This document shows positions 33,163 to 41,689 of a DNA stretch of 64,000 bases, one piece after another. How positions within the stretch are numbered: the first letter of the stretch is position 1; each line of letters opens with the position of its first letter. The notes beneath the pieces are model-generated. The model saw nothing but the letters and a program-made list of their open reading frames with translations. It did no database searches and was not told the origin of the DNA. Both the position numbers and the translations under genes were made by a program. Origin of the DNA: an uncultured Collinsella sp. (lineage in GTDB: Bacteria; Actinomycetota; Coriobacteriia; Coriobacteriales; Coriobacteriaceae); assembly GCA_958435945.1 (NCBI GenBank), contig CAUBIC010000004.1:1-64000 (forward strand), given 5' to 3'.

Positions 33163-34185
33163 CTACTCCATGGTCTCTTGGCAGACGACCTCGCGGATGG
33201 CGCGGATGCGGCGCATGGTGTCGTCGAACTGGTCGGGGGTGAGGGCCTGAGCACCGTCGGACCAAGCGTGGCTCGGGTCGTCGTGGACCTCGATCTCCAG
33301 ACCGTTGGCGCCGCAGGCAGTCGCGGCGAGCGCCATGGGCTCGACATAGCGGGTGTAGCCGGTGGCGTGGCTGGGGTCGGCGACGACGGGCAGGTGCGAC
33401 AGGTGGTGCAGCACCGGCACGGCGTTGAGGTCGAAGGTGTTGCGGGTGCGGGTCTCGAAGGTGCGAATGCCGCGCTCGCACAGGATGACGTTGTCGTTGC
33501 CCTCGCTCATGATGTACTCGGCAGCCATGAGCAACTCATCGACGGTGCCGGACATGCCGCGCTTGAGCAGGACCGGGGTCTTGGTCTTGCCGACCTCCTT
33601 GAGCAGGGGGAAGTTCTGCGCGTTGCGGGCGCCGATCTGCATGACGTCGATCTTCTTATCCAAGAAGACCTGCACGTCGCGCGGGTCCATGATCTCGGTG
33701 ACGATCGGCATGTCGAGCTCGGCGGATGCCTCGCATAGCAGGTCCAGGCCGGCGGGACCCATGCCCTGGTAGGCGTAAGGGGAGGTGCGGGGCTTGTAGG
33801 CGCCACCGCGCAGCATCGTGGCGCCGGCGGCCTTTACGCGGCGTGCGATGCGAATGAGGTTTTCGCCCTCGACGGAGCAGGGTCCGGCGATGACCTGGAA
33901 CTGGTCGCCGCCGATCTTGACGCCGTGGCCGCAGTCGATGACGGAGTCCTCAGGGTGGAACTTGCGGTTGGCACGCTTAAAGGGCTCGGAGACGCGCTGC
34001 ACGCGCTCGACGACATCCATGGACTCGAGCAAGAACGGGTCGATCTTGGTCGTATCGCCCACCAGGCCGATGATGGTCTCGTTCTCGCCGCGCGAGACGT
34101 CGGTCTTGAGACCCTTCTTCTCAATCCAGCTGACGATATGGGCGACGGCCTCGTCGCTGGCGCTCTGCTTTAAAATCGCAATCAT
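33163..34185 (-). CDS. aroF: 3-deoxy-7-phosphoheptulonate synthase, type I-beta
   Basis: First committed step: PEP plus erythrose-4-phosphate to DAHP. The 340-residue protein has an N-terminal ferredoxin-like regulatory domain of about 75 residues (MIAILKQSASDEAVAHIV), followed by the TIM barrel: VIAGPCSVEGEN, RGGAYKPRTSPYAYQG, QIGARNAQNF, LKRGMS, and DPSHATGY. This resembles the Thermotoga-type enzyme, where the extra domain confers tyrosine/phenylalanine control. The ATG at 34185 has GAGAGG 9 nt upstream. It heads the operon. Confidence 0.95.
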   Translation of the reverse strand: MIAILKQSASDEAVAHIVSWIEKKGLKTDVSRGENETIIGLVGDTTKIDPFLLESMDVVERVQRVSEPFKRANRKFHPEDSVIDCGHGVKIGGDQFQVIAGPCSVEGENLIRIARRVKAAGATMLRGGAYKPRTSPYAYQGMGPAGLDLLCEASAELDMPIVTEIMDPRDVQVFLDKKIDVMQIGARNAQNFPLLKEVGKTKTPVLLKRGMSGTVDELLMAAEYIMSEGNDNVILCERGIRTFETRTRNTFDLNAVPVLHHLSHLPVVADPSHATGYTRYVEPMALAATACGANGLEIEVHDDPSHAWSDGAQALTPDQFDDTMRRIRAIREVVCQETME

Positions 34186-34256
34186 GGTGTGCCTCTCACC
34201 TCGATGGATAGCTCTTGCAAAAACGGCCCGCATCGCGAGCCGTTATATATGTGCAT
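34182..34256 (-). CDS. Possible 24-residue leader ORF upstream of aroF
   Basis: ATG at 34256 opens a 24-codon frame that ends in TGA overlapping the aroF ATG (ATGA). It reads through the terminator-like hairpin at 34219-34244. It has one Tyr and one Phe, too few for classical amino-acid attenuation. It has no clear ribosome site. It is reported because of its exact coupling to aroF. Confidence 0.2.
   Translation of the reverse strand: MHIYNGSRCGPFLQELSIEVRGTP
34219..34244 (-). promoter_or_regulatory. Terminator-like hairpin in the aroF leader (possible attenuator)
   Basis: On the minus strand a 10-bp stem (34235-34244 with 34222-34231, one G-U) with a 3-nt loop is followed by UUUUUGC. It ends about 34 nt before the aroF ATG. 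It is an intrinsic terminator by structure. A competing anti-terminator was not established. Confidence 0.6.
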
Positions 34257-34346
34257 GAGAGTTTATACTAATTGTTTCACTTTTGCGTTCTAAGGTGAGC
34301 CTCTGCGCCGTGTCTCCCACGTAATTGCAAAGCTTTTTCTATTCTT

Positions 34347-34376
34347 TTGTTAGCCCGTGGCGCACTTGGGTATAAT
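34347..34376 (+). promoter_or_regulatory. Promoter of tRNA-Arg(CCG)
   Basis: TTGTTA (34347-34352), an 18-nt spacer, and a perfect TATAAT (34371-34376), 12 nt before the tRNA 5' end. Confidence 0.75.
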
Positions 34377-34387
34377 GCCAACCGTTC

Positions 34388-34461
34388 GCCCTATTAGCTC
34401 AGGGGATTAGAGCGTCTGCCTCCGGAGCAGAAGGCCGTTGGTTCGAATCCAACATGGGGCA
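34388..34461 (+). tRNA. tRNA-Arg, anticodon CCG
   Basis: Acceptor stem GCCCTAT with ATGGGGC (one T-G), D-arm GCTC/GAGC, anticodon stem TCTGC/GCAGA around loop CTCCGGA giving CCG (reads CGG), T-loop TTCGAAT. The CCA end is not encoded (the sequence reads ACCC), so it must be added after transcription. Confidence 0.95.
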
Positions 34462-34539
34462 CCCTCGAACGTAAGACCGTCCGAACCTCGCATGGTCCGG
34501 GCGGTTTTCTTATACCGACGCGACGTGATGGGACAAGGT

Positions 34540-37278
34540 ATGGCAGCAACGGATATCGAGCACGGACTCTCGACCGCCGAGGTCGAGGAGCGCATCGCCG
34601 CCGGTAAGATCAACCGCAACATGGAACTCAAGACCAAGTCGGTCCGCGAGCTCATCATCGAGAACCTCTGCACGCTGTTTAACTTGATCAACGTGGTCTT
34701 GGCGATTTTGGTGTTGCTGACCGGTTCGTTTAAGAACCTGACGTTCCTGTTCGTGGTGTTCTTGAACACGGCAATTGGCGTCATCCAGTCCATGCGCTCC
34801 AAGCGGATGGTCGATAAGCTTACGCTGCTCACCTCTAAGAAGGCCATCGCGGTGCGCGACGGCGCCGAGGTAGAGCTCGACCTGGACCAGATCGTGCTCG
34901 ACGATATCATTCGCCTGGGGCGCGGCGACCAGATTCCCGCCGACGCCGTGGTGGTGTCGGGTGAGGCACTCGTGAACGAGAGCCTGCTGACGGGCGAGAG
35001 CGATCTCATCAAAAAGCAGCCCGGCTCCGAGCTCATGAGCGGCAGCTTTATCGACTCGGGCCTGCTGCGCGCCCGCGTGATCCATGTTGGCGCCGACAAC
35101 TACGTGGCCAAGATCAACAACGAGGCCAAGTACGTCAAAAAGGTCAATTCCGAGATCATGAACGCGCTCAACGCCATCGTGCGCTTTGCGAGCCTCATTA
35201 TGATTCCGCTCGGCCTGGCGCTCTTTGCCTCGAGTGTGAGCGAGCTGTGGGATGCCGCCGGTACGCCGGGCGATAGCGCGCTTTCGTGGTGTTTTTCCGA
35301 GCTGCTTGCCGGTCGCGTGCCTTCGTCGGCGCTGCTGTCTACGGTGGGCGCTCTTTTGGGCATGATTCCGCAGGGCCTGGTGCTGCTGACTTCGTCGGTG
35401 CTTGCCATCGCCACGGTGCGCCTGGCGCGCCGCAAGGTACTCGCGCAGCAGCTCTACTGTATCGAGACGCTCGCGCGCGTCGACGTGCTGTGCCTGGACA
35501 AGACGGGCACCATTACCTCGGGCCGTATGGAGGTCGAGGGTACCTACCCGCTGCCTGTTGAGGGCGTTGGCTTTGGCGCGGACTCGGACGAGGCAGCTGT
35601 CCCCGTCGAGACCACGGTCCTCGATTTTGCGCTTGCCAACGTAGCGCGTGCCACCTCGGCAGACGCCAACGAGACCTGTCAGGCGCTGCTCAACTACTAC
35701 GCCGACCGCCCGGTCGAGGTGTCCGAGCCGCTGGCGGTCATTCCGTTCTCGTCGTCTAAAAAGTGGAGCGGCGCCTCGTTTGCGCAGGGCTCCTATGTGA
35801 TGGGCGCAGCGCAATTTGTGCTTTCGGCGCGCGCCTTTGCGCAGGTCGAGAACCGTGTGGCCGAGCTTGCCGACACCTGCCGCGTGCTTGTGGTGGCCCG
35901 TGTGGACGGCTTTACGCCCGACGGCGATATGGCGGGCGAGGCCGAGCCCGTGGGCTTTGTGACCATTCGCGATGAGATTCGCACCTCGGCCGCCGAGACC
36001 ATCGGCTACTTTAACGAGCAGGGCGTGACCCTCAACGTGATCAGCGGCGACGATCCGCGCACGGTGTCGTCGATCGCGCGCGTGGTGGGCGTTCCGGGGG
36101 CCGATGCCTACGTCGACGCCACGACGCTCGATACGCCGTCCAAGATTGATGCCGCGGTGGATCGCTACCACGTCTTTGGCCGCGTGACCCCGCAGCAGAA
36201 GCGCGAGCTCGTGCAGGCGCTCAAGCGCCGCGAGCATACCGTTGCCATGACGGGCGACGGCGTCAACGACGTGCTGGCGCTCAAGGAGGCCGACTGCTCC
36301 GTGGCCATGGCCGCCGGTTCCGATGCCGCGCGCAACGTGGCCGAAATCGTGCTGGTCGACAACGATTTTGCCTCGATGCCCGCCGTGGTGGCCGAGGGTC
36401 GTCGCTCCATCAACAACTTGCAGCGCTCTGCGGCGCTGTTTCTGACCAAGACGCTGTTCTCGATGGGCTTGGCGGCTCTGTGCATCGCGTTTCCGCCGTA
36501 TCCCTTTGAGCCGATTCAGATGACACTCATCAACTTCTTCTGCATCGGCGCGCCGGGCTTTGTGCTGGGTTTGGAGCCCAACAACGCCCGCGTGAAGGGG
36601 TCATTCTTGACCAACGTGCTCAAACGTGCGCTGCCGGCGTCGCTGGCGGTCATTATGGCTGCGGCGCTCGATATCTTTGTGGCGCGCGTGTTCGGCTTTA
36701 ACCAGCTCACGCTTTCGACCATGTGCCTGCTTACGTCGTGCGCGGCGAGCGTGAGCCTGATCTGGCGCATCTCGCAGCCGCTCACACCCTTGCGCGTGGT
36801 GCTCTTTGTATTTGTTGTCGTCGGCATCCTGGCGGGTGTTATCGGATTCCCGGAGCTGCTGTCCATCGCCAACCTGTCGATGGGCGAGGCCGTTATCTTA
36901 CTGGCGATCGTCGTCTTTACCTGCACGGTGTTCTTTAAGCTCGCCACGATGATGGATTCGCTCGAGCCGCGTCGTCGCCATGCTGCCACCGGCTTTGGCC
37001 GTGGCGTTCGCGTCCGTCTGGGTCGCGGTGGCGGCAAGGTGAGCTCGACGGGTTCAACTGCCCAGCGTTTTGCCAAGCGCGTCGCCGCCGATATGGCGCA
37101 GCGCCGTGAGGAGCGCACCGCTCGCGAGGCCGAGGTTCGCGCGCTCGAGGGTGTGGAAAAGGCCCAACCCAAGAAAAAGAAGAGCGCGGGTGCCAAGCGC
37201 TCCCGTGTGACCAAGTCCGCCCAGGGCATTAAGGTCTCGATGCCGAGCAAAAAGAAAAAGCCCGCAAAGAAAGCCTAG
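34540..37278 (+). CDS. P-type cation-transporting ATPase (CtpE-like)
   Basis: A 912-residue membrane ATPase. It shows actuator motif LLTGESDLI near residue 150, phosphorylation site CLDKTGTITSGR near 320, the hinge TGDGVNDVLALKEADCSVAM near 570, and about ten membrane helices. The TM4 region reads GMIPQGLVLLTSS, as in the CtpE-like group of calcium/divalent-cation ATPases, so calcium is a plausible substrate. A basic tail of about 60 residues rich in Lys (PKKKKSAGAKRSR) follows the last helix. The ATG at 34540 has GGGA 6 nt upstream; an ATG at 34528 is the alternative. Ion specificity is inferred. Confidence 0.87.
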   Translation: MAATDIEHGLSTAEVEERIAAGKINRNMELKTKSVRELIIENLCTLFNLINVVLAILVLLTGSFKNLTFLFVVFLNTAIGVIQSMRSKRMVDKLTLLTSKKAIAVRDGAEVELDLDQIVLDDIIRLGRGDQIPADAVVVSGEALVNESLLTGESDLIKKQPGSELMSGSFIDSGLLRARVIHVGADNYVAKINNEAKYVKKVNSEIMNALNAIVRFASLIMIPLGLALFASSVSELWDAAGTPGDSALSWCFSELLAGRVPSSALLSTVGALLGMIPQGLVLLTSSVLAIATVRLARRKVLAQQLYCIETLARVDVLCLDKTGTITSGRMEVEGTYPLPVEGVGFGADSDEAAVPVETTVLDFALANVARATSADANETCQALLNYYADRPVEVSEPLAVIPFSSSKKWSGASFAQGSYVMGAAQFVLSARAFAQVENRVAELADTCRVLVVARVDGFTPDGDMAGEAEPVGFVTIRDEIRTSAAETIGYFNEQGVTLNVISGDDPRTVSSIARVVGVPGADAYVDATTLDTPSKIDAAVDRYHVFGRVTPQQKRELVQALKRREHTVAMTGDGVNDVLALKEADCSVAMAAGSDAARNVAEIVLVDNDFASMPAVVAEGRRSINNLQRSAALFLTKTLFSMGLAALCIAFPPYPFEPIQMTLINFFCIGAPGFVLGLEPNNARVKGSFLTNVLKRALPASLAVIMAAALDIFVARVFGFNQLTLSTMCLLTSCAASVSLIWRISQPLTPLRVVLFVFVVVGILAGVIGFPELLSIANLSMGEAVILLAIVVFTCTVFFKLATMMDSLEPRRRHAATGFGRGVRVRLGRGGGKVSSTGSTAQRFAKRVAADMAQRREERTAREAEVRALEGVEKAQPKKKKSAGAKRSRVTKSAQGIKVSMPSKKKKPAKKA

Positions 37279-37398
37279 TCCCAGTCGCCCCGGGGATGAT
37301 TTTTCTGGCGATGTTGAATTGGTGCCTTGCTCCTGTGGGGGCGTGGCGATGCTATGCTCTAACCTCGACTGTATGAATTGCTCCGAAAAGAGGAAGCC

Positions 37399-38553
37399 GT
37401 GATTTGCCCGCATTGCCTTAAGACCATAGAGGACGGCGCCTCGTTCTGCCCCTATTGCAACGCATACGTTGGTCCGGGCGACGGTCCCGAGCATACCGAG
37501 TTCGTATTCTGCGATGGTTGTGGCGCACGCCTGTCCCCGCATGATCGCACCTGTCCCAAGTGCGGGCGCCCCGCCCCGGGCATCCTTTCCAAAGACGCGG
37601 CCGCATCCGATCTGGCGGCGGGCCGCACGGCCGGCTTTCCGCGCTTGACGCAGGAGCAGATCGATACCGAGGTGCCCCATGCGCCGGCCTCTGCCGCCGC
37701 GGTGCTCTCGGATGCCGCCGATCCCAACGAGACCTGCGTGCTGCCTGCCTTCGATAAGGACTTTGGCATCCCCAAGGTCGATATCCCCACACCGGTGTCC
37801 CTGCGCGATGATGTCCAGCCCAAAAAGCAAAAGGCCAAGCGCAAGGTCCATCCCGACGAGGATGCCTATCACAAGCACAAGCGCCATATCCCCAAACCGC
37901 TTATCGTCATCGCGGTGCTCGCCGCCGTGTGCGGTGGTGCGTATTGGTTTGTGACTGCCGATCCTATGGGCGTCATGCCCGGCTTCTACGACCAGTTTGG
38001 CCAGGCCGCCAAGACCACCTTCCCGTCGCGCCAAAAGGGCGAGGCCACCGAGAAAGAGTCCAAGCAAGAGGATGCGTCCGAGGTCGTTCAGGAGGAGACC
38101 GTCTTAACCGACGACCAGCTCTACGCCAGGCTCGACGGCCTGTACCAGACCATCGTGTCGTACAGCGACGATGATCAGATCGGCGAGGTCATCGATTCGT
38201 TTAATAACGGCTATCTGCGTACGCCGCTCTCCACCCGCCAGGAGCTGTCGCAGAGCGCTTATGCCCTGCGCGATCAGATTAAAAAGACCCAGGATGAGCT
38301 CAATAACCTCAAGGTTCAGGACGACACCGTCTATGCGGAGGACATCGATCATCTAAAGCAGCTTGCCCAGTGGATGTACGAGCGTGTCGACGTGATCTGC
38401 CAGAGCTGGGATATCTCGCTGTCCATTCCCGACGGCGAGTCGCTGAGCGCCCGTCAGAGCGAGATCCTGGCGCCCATCGCACAAGGCGGCAACAGCGCGC
38501 TTAACCAGTACGACGCCAACGTGAGCGCATGGAGACCGCAGCAACGTTCGTAA
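37399..38553 (+). CDS. Zinc-ribbon membrane protein of unknown role
   Basis: A 384-residue protein. Two zinc ribbons open it: CPHC with CPYC (residues 3-23), then CDGC with CPKC (about 38-56). A Pro/Asp-rich linker, a basic stretch (KKQKAKRKVHPDE) and one membrane helix near residues 170-190 (PLIVIAVLAAVCGGAYWFV) follow. The rest is an extracellular, mainly helical domain with no motif I recognise. GTG at 37399 is chosen for its AGAGGAA site; a TTG at 37378 is in frame. This topology suggests a membrane sensor or scaffold, but no function can be assigned. Confidence 0.7.
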   Translation: MICPHCLKTIEDGASFCPYCNAYVGPGDGPEHTEFVFCDGCGARLSPHDRTCPKCGRPAPGILSKDAAASDLAAGRTAGFPRLTQEQIDTEVPHAPASAAAVLSDAADPNETCVLPAFDKDFGIPKVDIPTPVSLRDDVQPKKQKAKRKVHPDEDAYHKHKRHIPKPLIVIAVLAAVCGGAYWFVTADPMGVMPGFYDQFGQAAKTTFPSRQKGEATEKESKQEDASEVVQEETVLTDDQLYARLDGLYQTIVSYSDDDQIGEVIDSFNNGYLRTPLSTRQELSQSAYALRDQIKKTQDELNNLKVQDDTVYAEDIDHLKQLAQWMYERVDVICQSWDISLSIPDGESLSARQSEILAPIAQGGNSALNQYDANVSAWRPQQRS

Positions 38554-38589
38554 TTTGTTGCCCTCCGGCGGCATAACCTGCGTGCGCAA

Positions 38590-38619
38590 TTGATGGAAGC
38601 CCGTGCTTATTGCTACAAT
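38590..38619 (+). promoter_or_regulatory. Promoter of the cyclophilin gene
   Basis: TTGATG (38590-38595), an 18-nt spacer, and TACAAT (38614-38619), 39 nt before the ATG at 38659. Confidence 0.6.
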
Positions 38620-38658
38620 TTGACCAAATATGCTTTAAACGCACGAGGAAGGAACCAC

Positions 38659-39201
38659 ATGTTTGGTTTTAAGAAAGAGCTCTACACGCCCGAGTATCAG
38701 CTTGCCGGCGATGAGTGCGCGGTGATCGAGACGTCGAAGGGCACCATCAAGGTCAAGTTTGACGGCGAGGGCGCCCCCATCCACGTGGCGAACTTCTGCG
38801 AGCTTTCCACGATGGGTTTTTACGACGGCCTTAAGTTCCATCGCTATGTGCCCGGTTTTGTGATCCAGGGCGGCGACCCCAATACCCGCGATATGTCCGG
38901 CGCCGATGTCGCCGCCGGTCTTGAGGGCCCCGACGGCATGCCCGGTACCGGCGGCCCCGGCTACTGCATCAAGGGCGAGTTCGCTACCAACCCGCGTAAC
39001 AGCCACGTCGACGGCGCGCTTGCCATGGCACGTTCGATGGATCCCGATTCCGCGGGTTCGCAGTTCTACTTCTGCCTGGGCGCCCAGCATAACCTCGACT
39101 CAGGCTACACCGTCTTTGGCACCACGGTCGAGGGCCTCGATGTGATTTCGCAGCTGCGTGCCGGCGACGAGATCGTCCACGTCGAGATCGTTCACGAGTA
39201 A
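38659..39201 (+). CDS. Cyclophilin-type peptidyl-prolyl isomerase
   Basis: A 180-residue cytoplasmic cyclophilin that speeds cis-trans proline isomerisation. It has LKFHRYVPGFVIQGGDP with the active-site Arg and FxxxGG motif, GSQFYFCLGAQHNLDSGYTVFG, and a short N-terminal extension (MFGFKKELYTPEYQL). There is no signal peptide. GAGGAAGG precedes the ATG. The TPR gene follows after 12 nt, so the two are probably co-transcribed. Confidence 0.92.
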   Translation: MFGFKKELYTPEYQLAGDECAVIETSKGTIKVKFDGEGAPIHVANFCELSTMGFYDGLKFHRYVPGFVIQGGDPNTRDMSGADVAAGLEGPDGMPGTGGPGYCIKGEFATNPRNSHVDGALAMARSMDPDSAGSQFYFCLGAQHNLDSGYTVFGTTVEGLDVISQLRAGDEIVHVEIVHE

Positions 39202-39213
39202 AAGGGGACTTCC

Positions 39214-40509
39214 TTGAATAGCCAGCTGATCCAACAGGGCCGCGCCGCTTATCGCGCGGGTGATTATTCCGCTGCCGCCCAGATGCTCGGTGCGGCAAAG
39301 ACCCCCAGTGAGATCATGGGCGAGGCCGACCATCTGCGCGGCAACGCCTTGATGCACCTGGGTATGTATGCCGAGGCCGCCGAGGCCTACGCCGCCGCCC
39401 TCAACGACGGTACCTATGGCAAGCGCGGCGCGCTGCTCACCAACCGCGGTAAGGCGCTTGCTGCCGTGGGTGACTATGCGACCGCAGCCCAGGTGTTCTC
39501 TGCCGCAACGCAGGATGCATCCTATGCCACGCCGTTTAAGGCGTATCTGGGTTTGGGCAACGCCCTGTTCCAGTCGGGTGATTATGCCAATGCCGGCACT
39601 GCCTTCCGTCAGGCCGCCATCGATGGTGCCAACCCGGCTCCCGCCGCTGCCCTTGGCGATCTTGGCCGCTGCTTCATTAAACTCGGCCGTCCGGCAGACG
39701 CCGTGGAGACCTACCGCACGGCCATCGACTTTGCCGGTCCGCGCGACGACACGCGTGCGCTTAACGCCGGTATGGGTGAGGCGCTCTCTGCCGCCGGTCG
39801 CCCCTCTGACGCGCTCGATGCCTTTAACGCCGCCACCGCCGATGGCATCTACCAGCTCACGCCCGAGCAGGCCGATGAGCTTGCCCGCGTGCAAGATTCC
39901 CTCGCTGCGCTTTCGGCCCAGACGGCCATGGCCACGGCTCCGGCGCCCGCGATGGATGCTCCCGCCGTCGACCCGCTCGACCCCACGGGCGCTACCGGTC
40001 AGTTTATGCCCGACCCCTCGGACACCGGCTTCTTCACCCTGTCCGAGTCCGAGATGGTTCAGCAGGACCGCAAGGAGGCCAAGGTCCGTCGTCGCCATCG
40101 TCATACGGGGCTCAAGGTCTTCTTGGTGCTGCTTCTGCTGATCGTCATTGCCGCAGGCGGTCTTGGCTTTGCCTACACGCGCGGCCTGGGCTTCCCTTCG
40201 CAGGAGTCTGTTGTCACCGACCTGTTCCAGGCCGCAGGTGACGGCGATACCGCCAAGGCCGAGTCCTGTCTGGCCTCCAGCCTGTCCGAGGACGCCAAGT
40301 CGATGATCATTTCCTCGATTCCGCAGGGCGCCACCGTCTCCATCGAGGGCATGGATCAGTCTATGACCGAGACCACCGCTAAGGTCAAGGCGTCGCTGTC
40401 CAAGGGCGGCGAGCAGGAGTACACCGTCAAGTTCGTGCGCTCCGACAACCATATCGGTTGGGCCGTCTCCTCGCTCGACATCGATCTCTCGGCCGCTGAC
40501 AACCAGTAG
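39214..40509 (+). CDS. TPR-repeat membrane protein
   Basis: A 431-residue protein. The first 230 residues are about six tetratricopeptide repeats (for example QSGDYANAGTAFRQAAIDG), a linker follows, and one membrane helix lies near residues 300-325 (LKVFLVLLLLIVIAAGG). The last 100 residues would face outside and resemble small lumazine/DUF4878-type domains only faintly. The N-terminus is thus cytoplasmic. The start is TTG at 39214 with AAAGGGG upstream. Likely a scaffold for an envelope or secretion process; partners unknown. Confidence 0.72.
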   Translation: MNSQLIQQGRAAYRAGDYSAAAQMLGAAKTPSEIMGEADHLRGNALMHLGMYAEAAEAYAAALNDGTYGKRGALLTNRGKALAAVGDYATAAQVFSAATQDASYATPFKAYLGLGNALFQSGDYANAGTAFRQAAIDGANPAPAAALGDLGRCFIKLGRPADAVETYRTAIDFAGPRDDTRALNAGMGEALSAAGRPSDALDAFNAATADGIYQLTPEQADELARVQDSLAALSAQTAMATAPAPAMDAPAVDPLDPTGATGQFMPDPSDTGFFTLSESEMVQQDRKEAKVRRRHRHTGLKVFLVLLLLIVIAAGGLGFAYTRGLGFPSQESVVTDLFQAAGDGDTAKAESCLASSLSEDAKSMIISSIPQGATVSIEGMDQSMTETTAKVKASLSKGGEQEYTVKFVRSDNHIGWAVSSLDIDLSAADNQ

Positions 40510-40573
40510 TGACCTTATGAGATTTGGCGCTGCCCGGTGCTTCACCGCAAGTGAGGTGCCGGGCTTGCGCTAG

Positions 40574-40579
40574 TATGAT
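40574..40579 (+). promoter_or_regulatory. Candidate -10 element for mreB
   Basis: TATGAT in the 115-bp gap before mreB, downstream of an imperfect GC-rich hairpin (about 40532-40565). No convincing -35 was found. Confidence 0.35.
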
Positions 40580-40624
40580 GGGCTAGTAGTTTTCCAGCAA
40601 TCATCCAACACATCAGGAGTTGCG

Positions 40625-41668
40625 TTGTTTTCTTTGATGGATATGTTCTTCGGTAGCTATGCGGGCGATCTTGCCATCGACCTCGGCACCGCCAACACGC
40701 TTGTCTCCGTGCGCGGCAAGGGCATCGTCATTCGCGAGCCCTCCGTTGTCGCCATCGACAAGAACGATGAGCGCATCCTGGCTGTCGGTATCGAGGCAAA
40801 GCGCATGCTCGGCCGTACGCCCGGTAACATTGTGGCTGTGCGTCCCCTTAAGGACGGCGTCATCGCTGACTTCGACGTTACCGAGGCCATGCTTCGCTAT
40901 TTTATCGACAAGGCGTCCGAGAAGCGCTATCCGTGGACCCCGCGTCCGCGCGTTGTCGTCTGCGTCCCCTCCGGTGTCACGTCGGTCGAGAAGCGCGCCG
41001 TTTTTGAGGCTACGATCCAGGCCGGTGCCCGCCAGGCATACCTGATCGAGGAGCCCATGGCCGCTGCCATCGGCGCCGACTTGCCTGTCGAGGAGCCCAC
41101 TGGCTCCATGGTCATCGATATCGGTGGCGGTACCACCGAGGTCGCCGTTATCGCCATGGGCGGTATCGTCGTGTCGCAGTCCATCCGCATTGCCGGTGAC
41201 GAGTTTGATCAGGCCATCCTTACCCACGTTCGCGATGCCTATAACCTGGCTATCGGCGAGCGCACGGCCGAGGACATCAAGATCAAGGTCGGTTCTGCCG
41301 TGCCGCTCAAGGACGAGCTCGACGTCGAGGTCAACGGCCGCGACGTGATCACGGGCCTGCCCAAGACCGTGCGCATCGAGAGCGAGGAGATTCGTCGCGC
41401 GCTCAACAAGCCGCTCGACGAGATGGCCAAGGCCGTCAAGGACGCCCTCGACGCCACGCCGCCCGATCTTGCCTCGGATCTTATGTACTACGGCATCCTG
41501 TTGACCGGCGGCGGTGCGCTGCTGCGCGGTCTCGACGTGCGCTTGCGCGACGAGACCGGCGTTTCGGTCAACGTCAGCCCTACGGCGCTCGACAACGTCG
41601 TCAACGGCTGCGCCCGCGTGCTCGAGGCCAACGCGTTTGACGGTGGCTTCGTCCAGACCAATGCTTAA
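40625..41668 (+). CDS. mreB: Rod-shape actin homologue MreB
   Basis: A 347-residue bacterial actin that forms filaments under the membrane and directs lateral wall synthesis. Nucleotide-binding motifs are AIDLGTANTLV (phosphate 1), MVIDIGGGTTEVAVI (phosphate 2) and ILLTGGGALLRGLD (adenosine). The TTG at 40625 has CAGGAG 6 nt upstream. It opens a co-directional set with mreC, mreD, PBP2 and rodA, the standard elongasome. Confidence 0.95.
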   Translation: MFSLMDMFFGSYAGDLAIDLGTANTLVSVRGKGIVIREPSVVAIDKNDERILAVGIEAKRMLGRTPGNIVAVRPLKDGVIADFDVTEAMLRYFIDKASEKRYPWTPRPRVVVCVPSGVTSVEKRAVFEATIQAGARQAYLIEEPMAAAIGADLPVEEPTGSMVIDIGGGTTEVAVIAMGGIVVSQSIRIAGDEFDQAILTHVRDAYNLAIGERTAEDIKIKVGSAVPLKDELDVEVNGRDVITGLPKTVRIESEEIRRALNKPLDEMAKAVKDALDATPPDLASDLMYYGILLTGGGALLRGLDVRLRDETGVSVNVSPTALDNVVNGCARVLEANAFDGGFVQTNA

Positions 41669-41689
41669 TTTCCAAAAGGTGGATTCCAT

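Noticed and set aside
34182..34256. A classical Phe/Tyr leader peptide
   Set aside because: The 24-codon frame has only one Tyr and one Phe and no clear ribosome site. It is kept only as a low-confidence feature.
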